Positions 1 to 8,709 of a stretch of DNA of 64,000 nt are shown here, piece by piece. The DNA comes from Catellatospora sp. KI3. Its GTDB lineage: Bacteria > Actinomycetota > Actinomycetes > Mycobacteriales > Micromonosporaceae. Within the stretch, counting starts at the first letter, position 1. Each line of letters opens with the position of its first letter. The translations under genes were made by a program, and so were the position numbers. The stretch is from contig NZ_JASAMB010000018.1 of the NCBI RefSeq assembly GCF_029948125.1, forward strand, positions 121,307-185,306, in the 5' to 3' direction. The notes beneath the pieces were generated by a model. That model saw nothing but the letters and a program-made list of their open reading frames with translations. It had not been told where the DNA came from and ran no database searches.

Positions 1-541
1 CCCAGGTGGGCCACAGCGCCGAGACCGCGTCGCGCTCGACGGGCAGGCCCGCGGCCTTGAACAGGTCGGTGCGGTAGCACATGGCCAGGCCGCCGACGTC
101 GGTGCCGAGGCCGATCTGGGTCTTGCCGTCGGCCGACAGCGACTGCTTCCACTTCCAGGGCAGGTACTTGTCCTGGTACTTGCCCGCGCCCTTGTCCAGC
201 AGGTTGACGAACTTGTCGGCCTGGCTGCGGAAGCTGACGACGAAGCCCTCGTCGATGGCGGCGATGTCGGCCGCGCCGGAGCCGGCGATCAGCTTCTTCT
301 GCAGGTCTTCGTGCTGCGCGTTGTATTCGCCCGAGTTGAGGACGATCTTCACGTTCGGGTGTGCGGCTTCGTACTTGGCCTTGAGCTCGTCGAGGCCGAA
401 GTCGCCCCAGAAGGCGATCTTCAGCTCGACCGGGCCGCCGGGCTTGGCGGGCTCGTCCCCGCCCTTGCAACCGGCGAGGACCACGGCGCCGACGGCAAGG
501 ACTGCGGTGACTACGGCCCAACGGGACCTGGTCAGTCGCAT
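1..541 (-). CDS. ABC transporter sugar-binding lipoprotein (N-terminal part, cut by window edge)
   Basis: Extracellular solute-binding lipoprotein of a carbohydrate ABC importer. About 180 N-terminal residues are visible and the rest lies before base 1. The start is ATG at 541-539 with GGAGG five bases upstream. Residues 1-25 are a basic then hydrophobic signal ending in a lipobox VLAGC, so the mature protein should be lipid-anchored on the outer face of the membrane. The mature part reads like family 1 sugar-binding proteins (KIAFWGDFG, a helix DELKAKYEAAHPNVKI, then DIAAIDEG). The gene is probably the first of an importer operon running out of the window. A CebR-like operator sits 18-31 bases before the start, so induction by an oligosaccharide through a LacI-family repressor is inferred. 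The exact sugar cannot be read. Confidence 0.88.
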   Translation of the reverse strand, partial: MRLTRSRWAVVTAVLAVGAVVLAGCKGGDEPAKPGGPVELKIAFWGDFGLDELKAKYEAAHPNVKIVLNSGEYNAQHEDLQKKLIAGSGAADIAAIDEGFVVSFRSQADKFVNLLDKGAGKYQDKYLPWKWKQSLSADGKTQIGLGTDVGGLAMCYRTDLFKAAGLPVERDAVSALWPTW

Positions 542-558
542 GGCATCCTCCGTACCAT

Positions 559-572
559 TTGGAGCGCTCCCA
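559..572. promoter_or_regulatory. CebR/LacI-family operator
   Basis: TTGGAGCGCTCCCA matches 13 of 14 bases of the CebR operator TGGGAGCGCTCCCA known from cellulose-utilising streptomycetes. Its GGAGCGCTCC core is a perfect palindrome. It lies directly upstream of the sugar-binding lipoprotein gene, where a bound repressor would block transcription. The repressor itself is not next to it in this window; the LacI gene at 62849-63868 is too far away to assume a link. Confidence 0.7.
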
Positions 573-803
573 TATATAGCGAAGCGTCTACTGAACCGGA
601 TAAGTGGCCTTACGCTACGAGGGCGGTGTCGATGTGTCAACCGGGGGTCTTTTCCGTGACGGTGTTGTGACGTGGGCCATCAAAACCGATTAATATATAT
701 TGGGTTGTGTCGATATTAGTTCGCTAAAACGGGGTGTGCACACGCTCTCCGTGGGGCATGATCGTCGCGTGGCGTACGGCGACCGGGAGGGGTGAGGCGA
801 GCC
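573..803. other. Divergent intergenic promoter region, AT-rich
   Basis: This gap separates the minus-strand lipoprotein gene from the plus-strand rescue-factor gene. Bases about 675-730 are strikingly AT-rich (ATTAATATATATTGG) compared with the surrounding DNA, as expected for promoter DNA in a high-GC genome. I see no coding sequence. Confidence 0.5.
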
Positions 804-1232
804 GTGGCACAGGATCTGATGATCAGCGAGCATGTCGTCATACCCGGTAGCGAGCTGCGGGAACGGTTCTCGCGTAGCTCCGGGCCGGGCGGGCAGGGGG
901 TCAACACGGCCGACAGCCGGGTGGAGCTCTCCTATGATGTGGAGCGCTCCCACGCGCTGTCGGAGCCGCAGCGCCTGCGCGCGCTGGCGCAGCTGGCCAA
1001 CCGGCTCGTCGACGGCGTGATCACCATCGCCGCCAGCGAGCACCGGGCCCAGCTCGCCAACCGCGAAGCCGCCCGCGAGCGGCTGGCCGCCCTGCTGCGC
1101 GCCGCCATCGCCCCGCCCCCGGCCCCGCGCCGCCCGACCAAGATGAGCAAGGGCGCGCACGCACGCCGCCTGCAATCCAAGCGCCACCGCTCCCTGACCA
1201 AGCAATCCCGCCGCACCCCACCCGGCGACTGA
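804..1232 (+). CDS. arfB: ArfB/YaeJ-type alternative ribosome-rescue peptidyl-tRNA hydrolase
   Basis: Release-factor-like protein of 142 aa that should hydrolyse peptidyl-tRNA on ribosomes stalled on truncated mRNA. The domain starts at once with an RF-1 type segment carrying the GGQ motif (SSGPGGQGVNTADSRVEL, about residues 26-43). The C-terminus is a basic tail (KMSKGAHARRLQSKRHRS and following), which in ArfB threads into the empty mRNA channel. The small size without a codon-recognition domain fits ArfB rather than RF1/RF2. The GTG at 804 is chosen because GGTGAGG ends six bases before it; GTG at 792 and ATG at 819 are alternatives. A GC-rich tandem repeat begins just after the stop codon. 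Confidence 0.88.
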   Translation: MAQDLMISEHVVIPGSELRERFSRSSGPGGQGVNTADSRVELSYDVERSHALSEPQRLRALAQLANRLVDGVITIAASEHRAQLANREAARERLAALLRAAIAPPPAPRRPTKMSKGAHARRLQSKRHRSLTKQSRRTPPGD

Positions 1233-1240
1233 CCCGGGAC

Positions 1241-1330
1241 GCCGGGGGCGCCGGGGGCGCCGGGGGCGCCGGGGGCGCCGGGGGCGCCGGGGGCGCCGGG
1301 GGCGCCGGGGGCGCCGGGGGCGCCGGGGGA
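1241..1330. repeat. 9-bp GC tandem repeat, about ten copies
   Basis: About ten head-to-tail copies of GCCGGGGGC start nine bases after the arfB stop codon. The unit contains GGCGCC-type symmetry, so the array could fold or stall polymerase. Both strands read as low-complexity Pro-Arg-Arg or Gly-Ala if translated, with no gene-like start. The array probably expands by slippage. Confidence 0.95.
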
Positions 1331-1611
1331 TGATCGCTGATCGGGGTCGGAATGTGTGCTTGAGGCGCGGGTTTTGACCGGGGACGCCGATCACCGTTGG
1401 GAGATCGGCCGGTGCGGTCAGAATGCGGGGAAACGGCCGGAGGCGATGCAGATGAGTGACCGCAGACAGTGATCTTCGAGGCCGTTGTCCCGGGATGCGG
1501 GACAGCCGACCGGCATCGATAGTTGTGACTGCACCTGGACTGTCCAAAGACGGCGATCTTGATGGTCGGCGCGGAAGGGCGGGGACGGGGGCGGCGCGCG
1601 CCCGGGGGTGG
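1331..1611. other. Intergenic stretch with no recognisable gene
   Basis: About 280 bases lie between the GC repeat and the 3' end of the next minus-strand gene. No reading frame with a family resemblance or ribosome-binding site was found on either strand, and no strong terminator hairpin is visible. Confidence 0.4.
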
Positions 1612-1959
1612 TCAGGTGCGGGACTGGCGGACGGCGGGGGTGACGTCGGCGAGGGCCGCGAGCTTGAGGAACAGGCCGCAGGCGGTCTGGGCCTGGACGC
1701 GGCGCTGGTAGGCGCGGCTGGCCACGGCCGTCGCGTCGGCGGCCACGTCGAGCCGCCAGGCCCAGGCCAGCCGGTTCACCCGGTACACCTCGGGCTCGGT
1801 GTCGGTCAGGGCCGCGCGCAGCACCTCCACCGCGGTGATGCACTCGCCGACGTCGGCGTACCCGGACGCGGAGCGGCCGAGATCGCGGTTGTTGCTGGAC
1901 AGCAGGCGCCAGGTGACGCCCATCGGCGCCCGCTCGTAGAACTCGAACCGAGCGGTCAC
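1612..1959 (-). CDS. YegP/DUF1508-like small protein
   Basis: 115-aa protein. The N-terminal half resembles the YegP (DUF1508) fold: an aromatic strand [20 protein letters not shown] followed by a [20 protein letters not shown] helix, matching the family pattern of 'W-R-L-x-S-x-N-x-x-x-x-G-R-S-x-x-G-Y'. The C-terminal half is helical and Ala-rich with no recognised domain. The start is taken as GTG at 1959 (GTG ACC GCT), because the family begins there; an upstream ATG at 2070 would add 37 residues with no resemblance. The function of the family is unknown. It is transcribed in the same direction as the oxygenase gene upstream, separated by 130 bases. Confidence 0.6.
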   Translation of the reverse strand: MTARFEFYERAPMGVTWRLLSSNNRDLGRSASGYADVGECITAVEVLRAALTDTEPEVYRVNRLAWAWRLDVAADATAVASRAYQRRVQAQTACGLFLKLAALADVTPAVRQSRT

Positions 1960-2089
1960 CGACGATCCCCGTTCTGCCAGACGGTCCGGGGCAATGGCCG
2001 CACACCGGATCAGATCACCGTCACCCGGCAACGTGGACGGAATCTGGCCATACGGTGAACAGGACGTCATCCAACAGGCGAAGAGCCGA

Positions 2090-3052
2090 TCACAGCACCG
2101 CCCCGCCCAGTTCGGGGAAGACCTTGCCCACCTTGCCCAGCAGGTACTCGCCGTAGGTTCCGGTGAAGGCGCGCAGGTCCTGGCCGTCCCAGCGGTCCCG
2201 GCCGTCGTCGCCGGTGCGGGCCCGGCCGGGCAGCGGCGGCACCGCGGCGGTGAACGCGGGATCGAAGAAGAACGGGAAGGACAGGCGGTCGCGACCGCTG
2301 GTGTTGCGTACCCGGTGCGGTGTCGACCGGTACCACCCGCCGGTGAGCCGGTCGAGCATGTCGCCGATGTTGCACACGAACGTGCCCGGCACCGGCGGCG
2401 CCTCGATCCAGCCGCGCGGGGTCTTGACCTGCAGCCCGCCGTTGTCGTCCTGGGCGAGCAGCGTGAGCAGGCCGTAGTCGGTGTGCTCGCCCACGCCCCA
2501 GCCGTCGTCGCCGTCGGGCGCCGGCGGGTAGTGGAAGATCCGGAACAGCACGGTCGGGTCGGCGGTGTATCCGGCGGCGAAGTACTCCTCGTCCAGGTCC
2601 AGGCTGACCGCCACCCCGCGCATGACCTCCTGTGCCACGGCGGTGAGGGTGTCGAGACAGGTCAGCACGAGCGGGCCCAGCTCGGGCACCCCGGCCGGGA
2701 AGAGGTTGCGGCCGTGCAGCGGGAGGCCGGCCCGTACCCGGGGGTCGTCGTCGGGCAGTTCGGTGCCGAAGTAGAGGCCCTCCTTGAGGTCGGGGCGGCC
2801 GGAGGTCAGCTCGCCGCCGACCGGGAAGAAGCCGCGCCAGGCCCGGCCGCCGCGCGCCATCGCCAGCTCCAGCTTGTCGGCCTCGGGCAGCGCGAAGAAC
2901 TCACGCGCGGCCGCGTCGAGCTGTTTCAGCAGCTCATCCGGCACTCCGTGCCCGGTCAGGTAGAAGAAGCCGCTGTCGCGGCAGGCCGCGCGGATGCCGT
3001 GCGCCACGGTGGTACGCGGCTGGGCCAGGTCGATGATCGGCAGGCTGCTCAC
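2090..3052 (-). CDS. 2-oxoglutarate/Fe(II)-dependent dioxygenase, isopenicillin N synthase family
   Basis: 320-aa non-haem iron oxygenase. The N-terminal DIOX_N part ([20 protein letters not shown], then [12 protein letters not shown]) is followed by the jelly-roll core. The iron ligands are visible as HTD (in [15 protein letters not shown]) and the distal His in STPHRV, and the 2-oxoglutarate-binding RxS is in [10 protein letters not shown]. All three are intact, so activity is expected. Length is normal for the family. GTG at 3052 is chosen since the family begins with 'LPIIDL'; the longer frame to 3217 has no homology. There are no biosynthetic cluster neighbours, so the substrate is unknown. 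Candidates include small-molecule hydroxylation or gibberellin-oxidase-like chemistry. Confidence 0.85.
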   Translation of the reverse strand: MSSLPIIDLAQPRTTVAHGIRAACRDSGFFYLTGHGVPDELLKQLDAAAREFFALPEADKLELAMARGGRAWRGFFPVGGELTSGRPDLKEGLYFGTELPDDDPRVRAGLPLHGRNLFPAGVPELGPLVLTCLDTLTAVAQEVMRGVAVSLDLDEEYFAAGYTADPTVLFRIFHYPPAPDGDDGWGVGEHTDYGLLTLLAQDDNGGLQVKTPRGWIEAPPVPGTFVCNIGDMLDRLTGGWYRSTPHRVRNTSGRDRLSFPFFFDPAFTAAVPPLPGRARTGDDGRDRWDGQDLRAFTGTYGEYLLGKVGKVFPELGGAVL

Positions 3053-3274
3053 GACCCCATCCTCGCGCACCCGGCGGTGCCGCGCGACGGTCTCGGCATA
3101 CCCCGAATAGGGCCGCCCGGCTGTATGCACCGTGCGGCGGTCAACCGTCCGATCGTCGGTCAACCAGTCCCTCCACCTGCGACGGAAATGCGTCAGGTGG
3201 TCAACCCAAAGGGCCATTCAACGGTCTGTTCACACATGGAAGGGTGAGGCCGAAGCAACGACTAGGAGGAACGC

Positions 3275-4915
3275 ATGCGTACAAGCATCAAGCCACGGGG
3301 GCTGCGCTCCGCCGGAAGGTTGAGCGTGGTCGCCGCCATGGCGGTCGGCGGGGTCCTCGTAGGAGCGGCCCCGGCGCACGCGACGGCCACCAAGACCGTT
3401 GCGTTCTACAGCATGGACGAGTCCTCGGGCGCGACCGTGCTGGTGGACAGCAGCGGCAACGGGAAGAACGGCACCATCGGCGACGAGGTGGCCACCGGCA
3501 CGCTGTACGCCGGAGCCACGGGTCACCGGTTCGCCGTGCACCTGCCGGAGGACAAGGAGTACGTGCCGGGGCACGTCAACACCGTCCCGCACACGAACGA
3601 CTTCAACCCCGACGCGGGCGACTTCTCGTTCACCATCCGCTACCGGACCACCTACTCCTTCGGCAACATCATGCAGAAGGGGCAGGGCAGCCAGGTCGGC
3701 GGCTACTGGAAGTTCGAGGCGCCGGGCGGCAGCCCGAAGTGCCTGTTCCGGGGCGCCGACGGTGCCTCGCGCACCGGCTACATGGACGGCACGATCAATG
3801 ACGGCCAGTGGCACACCGTCACGTGCAACCGCACCTCGGCGTACGTCGAGATGTTCGTCGACGGGGTGCGCACCAGCCGCCTCAACGGTCCGACCGGCAC
3901 CATCAACAACCCTCGGCCGCTGTCCATCGGCGGCAAGAGCGCGTGCGACGGTGCCACTGTCACCTGCGACTACTTCGTCGGTGACATCGACTACATCAAG
4001 ATCCTGAAGGGGGCGGGCGGGGCGGCCAACGCCAACCCGGTCGCGAACCTCGCGCCGAGCTGCACCGGTCTGATCTGCTCGCTGTCGGGCTCGGGCTCCA
4101 CCGACTCCGACGGCGCGGTCCAGAACTACGCCTGGAACTTCGGCGACGGCACCAGCGCCGACACCGACAGCGTCCCGGCCACGTCGCACACCTTCGCGGC
4201 GGCCGGCACGTACAGCGTCACGCTGACCGTCACCGACGACCGGGGCGCCACCGACACCGACACCCAGCAGGTCACCGTCGCGCCGATCCCGGAGAAGATC
4301 TCCTTCGTCGGGCAGGCCACCGCGAACGCCAACGCCACCCAGCACGCGGTGACGGTGCCGTCCTCGGTGCAGGCGGGCGACCGGCTGCTGCTGGTCCTCA
4401 GCCAGAACACGCACGCCACCGCCGGTGCGCCGGCCGGAGTGACCGGCTGGACCCAGCTGGACCGCCTCGACGGCGGCTACGCCACCACGACCGTGTGGAC
4501 CAAGGTCGCGGCGGCCGGGGACGCGGGCACCCAGGTGCGGGTGACGCTGTCGGCGCAGTCGAAGGGCAACTTCGTCGTCGCGGCGTACCGCGGCGTCGGC
4601 GGGGTGACCTTCGCCAGTGCCACGGACATCGCCAGCAGCGCGGGCCGGATCACGCCGACCACGGCGGTGACCGGGAGCCAGAGCTGGGGCGTGTCGTACT
4701 GGATGCACGGCGACGCCGCCTCCACGGCGCTGACCGCGCCGGCCGGGGTCGAGGTGCGCAGCAACAGCTCGCAGACGGGCGGCGGCCGGGTCACCGGCCT
4801 GCTGGCCGACTCGGGCAGCTCGCTGCCGACCGGCAGCTACGGCGGCCTCACCGCCACCGCCGCTGCCGCCAGCACCACCACGACCACCTGGACCTTCATC
4901 CTCCAGGCGGCGTGA
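3275..4915 (+). CDS. Secreted LamG and PKD domain protein
   Basis: 546-aa exported protein. Residues 1-36 form a Sec signal with an Ala-x-Ala end (APAHA). Residues about 40-250 form a concanavalin A-like/LamG jelly roll (VAFYSMDESSGATVLVDSSG, NDGQWHTVTCNR, VEMFVDG). Residues about 260-345 are a PKD domain (NYAWNFGDGTSADTDS, HTFAAAGTYSVTLTVTDD). A C-terminal beta-rich domain follows (about 350-546) that often accompanies such proteins, of unknown function. The role is probably carbohydrate or surface binding; no catalytic motif is seen. The start is ATG with AGGAGGA seven bases upstream. A strong terminator follows at 4981-5048. Confidence 0.85.
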   Translation: MRTSIKPRGLRSAGRLSVVAAMAVGGVLVGAAPAHATATKTVAFYSMDESSGATVLVDSSGNGKNGTIGDEVATGTLYAGATGHRFAVHLPEDKEYVPGHVNTVPHTNDFNPDAGDFSFTIRYRTTYSFGNIMQKGQGSQVGGYWKFEAPGGSPKCLFRGADGASRTGYMDGTINDGQWHTVTCNRTSAYVEMFVDGVRTSRLNGPTGTINNPRPLSIGGKSACDGATVTCDYFVGDIDYIKILKGAGGAANANPVANLAPSCTGLICSLSGSGSTDSDGAVQNYAWNFGDGTSADTDSVPATSHTFAAAGTYSVTLTVTDDRGATDTDTQQVTVAPIPEKISFVGQATANANATQHAVTVPSSVQAGDRLLLVLSQNTHATAGAPAGVTGWTQLDRLDGGYATTTVWTKVAAAGDAGTQVRVTLSAQSKGNFVVAAYRGVGGVTFASATDIASSAGRITPTTAVTGSQSWGVSYWMHGDAASTALTAPAGVEVRSNSSQTGGGRVTGLLADSGSSLPTGSYGGLTATAAAASTTTTTWTFILQAA

Positions 4916-4980
4916 CCGCTCGACCGGCCAGGTGGTGGCGCCGCGTCACCGTGCCACCACCTGGCGCCACCACCTAGCAT

Positions 4981-5048
4981 CGACGCTGGCCTATCCAGAG
5001 GACGCGGAACACCGCACCAGTCCTCCAGATAGGCCAGCGTCGTTTTTC
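4981..5048 (+). terminator. Rho-independent terminator
   Basis: Arms 4981-5003 and 5020-5042 pair over 21 of 23 positions around a 16-base loop and are followed by TTTTTC. It serves the LamG/PKD gene. A true T-run is unusual for this GC content and makes the call firm. Confidence 0.9.
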
Positions 5049-5214
5049 AACGCGCGACGGCGCAGGCGGGACGCCACCGCCGCGGGCGCCCCCGGAAGCG
5101 GGCACCGCCGGAACCCGACGTGGTACCCCGGAAGCGAATGGGTTTCGCGTTCGCTAAGCTCGCGGCACAGTGCCGCGCATCACAGCCGCGGCGGGGCAGA
5201 GGAGAGTGGCGCCC

Positions 5215-6861
5215 GTGGACGCCGACGTCATCGTCGTAGGGGCCGGCCTGGCCGGACTAGTGGCCACCGCGGAGCTGGCCGACGCGGGCAACCGGGTGAT
5301 CCTGCTGGACCAGGAGCCCGAGGCCGCGCTGGGCGGGCAGGCGTTCTGGTCGTTCGGCGGCCTGTTCCTGGTCGACAGCCCCGAGCAGCGCCGCATGGGC
5401 ATCCGCGACACCCGCGAGCTGGCCCTGCAGGACTGGCTGGGCAGCGCCGGGTTCGACCGCGAGTGCGACGCGTGGCCGCGCCGCTGGGCCGAGGCGTATG
5501 TCGACTTCGCCGCCGGTGAGAAGCGGCCCTGGCTGCACAAGCAGGGCGTACGGTTCTTCCCCGTGGTCGGCTGGGCTGAGCGCGGCGGGTACCTGGCCGA
5601 CGGGCACGGCAACTCGGTGCCGCGCTTCCACATCACCTGGGGCACCGGGCCGGGGCTGCTCGCGCCGTTCATCGCGCGGGTGCGGGCGGCGGCGGAGAAG
5701 GGCCTGGTGAAGCTGGCGTTCCGGCACCAGGTGGACGAGCTGACCGTGACCGGGGGCGTGGTCGACGGCGTACGCGGCACCGTGCTCGAACCGAGCTCCG
5801 CGCAGCGGGGCGAGGCGTCCAGCCGTACCCCCGCGGGTGAATTCGCGCTTCGCGCCCAGGCCGTGATCGTGACCTCGGGCGGTATCGGCGGCAACCACGA
5901 CCTGGTCCGGCGCAACTGGCCGCAGCGGCTGGGCACCCCGCCCAGGAAGCTGCTGTCGGGCGTGCCGGCGCACGTCGACGGGCGGATGCTGGCCATCAGC
6001 GAGGCCGCCGGGGCGAACATCATCAACCCGGACCGGATGTGGCACTACACCGAGGGCATCGAGAACTGGGCGCCGATCTGGGAGAAGCACGGCATCCGGA
6101 TCCTGCCCGGCCCGTCGTCGCTGTGGCTGGACGCCACCGGGCGCCGCCTGCCGGTGCCGCTGTTCCCCGGCTTCGACACCCTGGGCACGCTCGAGCACAT
6201 CATGACGACCGGCCACGACCACACCTGGTTCGTGCTCACCCAGAAGATCATCGAGAAGGAGTTCGCGCTCTCGGGATCGGAGCAGAACCCGGACCTGACC
6301 GGCAAGAGCGTGCGCCAGCTGCTCAAGCGGGTGCTGCCCGGCGCGCCCGGCCCGGTCGAGGCGTTCAAGCGCAACGGCGCCGACTTCGTCGTCGCGAACA
6401 CCCTGGACGAGCTGGTCGCGGGTATGAACAAGCTGACCGAGACGCCGCTGCTGGACGTCGCGGAGGTACGGCGCCAGGTCGAGGCGCGCGACCGGGAGAT
6501 GGACCACGCGTTCACCAAGGATCTGCAGGTCACCGCGATCCGGGGCGCCCGCAACTACCGCGGCGACAAGCTGATCCGGGTGGCCACGCCGCACAAGCTG
6601 CTCGACCCGAAGGCCGGGCCGCTGATCGCGGTGCGGCTGAACATCCTCACCCGCAAGACGCTGGGCGGGCTGGAGACCGACCTGTCCGGCCGGGTGCTGC
6701 GCGCCGACGGTACGCCGCTGCCCGGCGTGTACGCGGCGGGCGAGGTGTCCGGCTTCGGCGGCGGCGGGGTGCACGGGTACCGGTCGTTGGAGGGCACCTT
6801 CCTGGGCGGCTGCCTCTTCTCCGGCCGCCAGGCCGGCCGCGCCGCCGCCGCGGCGGTCTGA
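5215..6861 (+). CDS. FAD-dependent dehydrogenase of the fumarate reductase/3-ketosteroid dehydrogenase type
   Basis: 548-aa flavoprotein. The Rossmann dinucleotide fingerprint is at residues 4-30 (DVIVVGAGLAGLVATAELAD, then VILLDQE). The C-terminal FAD-binding motif is close to the end (GVYAAGEVSGFGGGGVHGYR, then GTFLGGCLFSGRQAG). The family is annotated as 'FAD-binding dehydrogenase', related to KstD and flavocytochrome c; the electron acceptor and substrate are not known. There is no signal peptide or haem motif, so it is cytosolic. GTG at 5215 is chosen because AGGAGAG lies nine bases upstream and the family starts just before DADVIVVG; GTG at 5170 is the alternative. Confidence 0.85.
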   Translation: MDADVIVVGAGLAGLVATAELADAGNRVILLDQEPEAALGGQAFWSFGGLFLVDSPEQRRMGIRDTRELALQDWLGSAGFDRECDAWPRRWAEAYVDFAAGEKRPWLHKQGVRFFPVVGWAERGGYLADGHGNSVPRFHITWGTGPGLLAPFIARVRAAAEKGLVKLAFRHQVDELTVTGGVVDGVRGTVLEPSSAQRGEASSRTPAGEFALRAQAVIVTSGGIGGNHDLVRRNWPQRLGTPPRKLLSGVPAHVDGRMLAISEAAGANIINPDRMWHYTEGIENWAPIWEKHGIRILPGPSSLWLDATGRRLPVPLFPGFDTLGTLEHIMTTGHDHTWFVLTQKIIEKEFALSGSEQNPDLTGKSVRQLLKRVLPGAPGPVEAFKRNGADFVVANTLDELVAGMNKLTETPLLDVAEVRRQVEARDREMDHAFTKDLQVTAIRGARNYRGDKLIRVATPHKLLDPKAGPLIAVRLNILTRKTLGGLETDLSGRVLRADGTPLPGVYAAGEVSGFGGGGVHGYRSLEGTFLGGCLFSGRQAGRAAAAAV

Positions 6862-6910
6862 CCACGCCACCTCCCCCCGCCCTCACCGCTCCGCGCCGAG
6901 GACGGCGCGT

Positions 6911-6962
6911 TAAGAAGGGCCCCTTCTACTACACATTCCGGTAAGAAGGGGCCCTTCCTTAC
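6911..6962. repeat. Dispersed hairpin repeat, family A, copy 1
   Basis: Two GAAGGG/CCCTTC arms (about 6914-6927 and 6945-6957) enclose a 16-base spacer. In this copy the arms are exact reverse complements, extended by TAAG/CTTA ends with a one-base bulge. The spacer differs from the other three copies. It lies 50 bases after the FAD dehydrogenase stop and just before a leaderless-type promoter, so a terminator role is likely. Confidence 0.85.
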
Positions 6963-6986
6963 CCCCGGGCGGCGGACAATACGGCC

Positions 6987-8429
6987 ATGACGGAGATTGC
7001 GACGGAGGCGATCGTCGCGACCCGGTCCGGCCGGGTACGCGGCCGGATCAGCGACGGCATCGCCGTGTTCCTCGGCATCCCCTACGCGGCCGCGCCGTTC
7101 GGCCCGCACCGCTTCCGGCGCCCCGCCCGGGTCCAGCCCTGGGACGGCGTACGCGACGCGCTGGCCTACGGCCCGACCGCCCCGAAGGCCCCGTTCCCGC
7201 CGCCGATGGACCGGCTGCTGCCCGACCCGGACGTCCCCGGCACCGAGTGCCTCAACCTGAACGTCTGGGCGCCCGCCGACGGTGCGGTCTGCCCGGTCAT
7301 GGTGTGGATCCACGGCGGCTCGCTGCGCAACGGGTCCTCCTGCCCGCCCGCGTACGACGGCAGCGCCTTCGCCCGCGACGGCGTCGTGCTCGTCTCGCTC
7401 AACTACCGGCTGGGCGTCGAGGGCTTCGGCGTCTTCCCCGACGCGCCGACGAACCTGGGGCTGCGCGACCAGATCGCCGCCCTGGAGTGGGTACGCGACA
7501 ACATCGCGGCCTTCGGCGGCGACCCCGGCAACGTCACCGTCTTCGGCGAATCCGCCGGGTCAATCTCCATCGGCGCCCTGCTGACCAGCCCGTACGCCGA
7601 GGGGCTGTTCCGGCGGGCGGTGCTGCAGAGCGGCGCCCCGACCGCGCAGCCGCGCGACGCGGCCGCCCGGCCCACCCGCGCCGTCGCCAAGCGGCTGCGC
7701 ATCCCGGCCACGGCCGAGGCGTTCGCCGCCGCCGACCCGAAGCGGCTGCTCGACGCGCAGGTGGCGGTCAGCCGCAGCGGCGCGCCGATCGGCAACGGCA
7801 TCGGGTTCACCATCGCCGTCGACGGCGACACCGTGCCGCGCGACCCGCTGAGCGCGCTGCACGCGGGCGCGGCCGCCGGGATCGACGTGATGCTCGGGTA
7901 CAACGCCGAGGAGTACCGGCTGTGGTTCGTGCCGACGGGGATGCTGGAGAAGATCAACGGGCTGACGCTGCGGCTGGCGCTGGCGAAGTTCCGGGTACCG
8001 GGCCGCACCGTCCAGGCGTACCGGGCGGCGTGGCCGCAGGCGGTCCCCGGGGAGCTGCTGGGCATCATCGCCACCGACCGGCTGCTGCGCCTGCCGCTCA
8101 ACCGGCTGGCCGACGCCCGCCTGCCCGCCCGCACCTGGCTGTACGAGTTCGCCTGGCGGTCACCCGTCGACCGGCTCGGCGCCTGCCACGCGCTGGAGAT
8201 CGGGTTCGTCTTCGACACCCTGGCCAGCCCCGACGGCCGCGCCCTGGCCGGGGACGCCCCGCCGCAGCCGCTGGCCGACATGATGCACCGCGCCTGGGTC
8301 GCCTTCGCCGCCACCGGCGACCCCGGCTGGCCCGCCTGGGACCCGACCCGCCCGGTCATGCGCTTCGACGCGCCCGCCTCCGAGCTGGTCCACGCCCCGC
8401 GCGCGGCCGAACTCGCCGCCTGGCCGTGA
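6987..8429 (+). CDS. Type B carboxylesterase
   Basis: 480-aa alpha/beta hydrolase. The oxyanion-hole segment is PVMVWIHGGSLRNGSS (about residues 103-118). The nucleophilic Ser is in VTVFGESAGSISIGALL (about residue 188). The N-terminal GIPYAAAPFGPHRFRRP is typical of this family. Gly-Leu-Arg-Asp-Gln (LGLRDQIAALEWV) also matches. The catalytic His is probably near GACHALEIGFVFDT. There is no signal peptide, so it is cytosolic, with broad ester substrates expected. The start ATG has no Shine-Dalgarno; a GACAAT box lies six bases before it, pointing to a leaderless transcript. Convergent with the BtuF-like gene. Confidence 0.92.
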   Translation: MTEIATEAIVATRSGRVRGRISDGIAVFLGIPYAAAPFGPHRFRRPARVQPWDGVRDALAYGPTAPKAPFPPPMDRLLPDPDVPGTECLNLNVWAPADGAVCPVMVWIHGGSLRNGSSCPPAYDGSAFARDGVVLVSLNYRLGVEGFGVFPDAPTNLGLRDQIAALEWVRDNIAAFGGDPGNVTVFGESAGSISIGALLTSPYAEGLFRRAVLQSGAPTAQPRDAAARPTRAVAKRLRIPATAEAFAAADPKRLLDAQVAVSRSGAPIGNGIGFTIAVDGDTVPRDPLSALHAGAAAGIDVMLGYNAEEYRLWFVPTGMLEKINGLTLRLALAKFRVPGRTVQAYRAAWPQAVPGELLGIIATDRLLRLPLNRLADARLPARTWLYEFAWRSPVDRLGACHALEIGFVFDTLASPDGRALAGDAPPQPLADMMHRAWVAFAATGDPGWPAWDPTRPVMRFDAPASELVHAPRAAELAAWP

Positions 8430-8486
8430 CCGCCGCCGCACCCCGCCCCGCAGGGGCACGGGCCGCGCCACGCCGCCCGCGCCACG

Positions 8487-8594
8487 CCGCGCGGGGCGGG
8501 GCCGCGCGGGGCGGGGCCGCGCGGGGCGGGGCCGCGCGGGGCGGGGCCGCGCGGGGCGGGGCCGCGCGGGGCGGGGCCGCGCGGGGCGGGGCGG
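8487..8594. repeat. 15-bp GC tandem repeat, about seven copies
   Basis: About seven perfect copies of GCGGGGCGGGGCCGC run up to the family B hairpin that follows at 8595. Long frames across it translate to Pro-Arg-Gly-Ala-type repeats on both strands, but these are artefacts of the array. It lies between two convergent genes. Confidence 0.95.
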
Positions 8595-8657
8595 GTGCAG
8601 TTTCGGGGAAAGTGCTGGAATCTTGGGGCGGATTCGCGCAGTTTCCCCGAAACTGCA
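8595..8657. repeat. Dispersed hairpin repeat, family B, copy 1
   Basis: Outer arms 8596-8611 and 8642-8657 pair perfectly (TGCAGTTTCGGGGAAA), and TGC continues after one mismatch. Inside is the conserved inner stem GAATC/GATTC with an eight-base loop. It lies between convergent genes and is probably a bidirectional terminator. Copies 2-4 are at 14626, 39019 and 62749. Confidence 0.92.
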
Positions 8658-8709
8658 TGATCCTCCGCGTCGAGCGGGCGGCGAGCGGCGGGCGGCGGGC
8701 GGCGGCGGG

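Noticed and set aside
939..952. A second CebR-like site (GTGGAGCGCTCCCA) inside arfB
   Set aside because: It matches 12 of 14 bases but lies within a coding sequence of a housekeeping gene. The codons (GTG GAG CGC TCC CAC) encode normal family residues, so it is probably chance.
1241..1330. CRISPR array
   Set aside because: The 9-bp units have no spacers and are head to tail; this is a simple tandem repeat. The same applies to 8487-8594.
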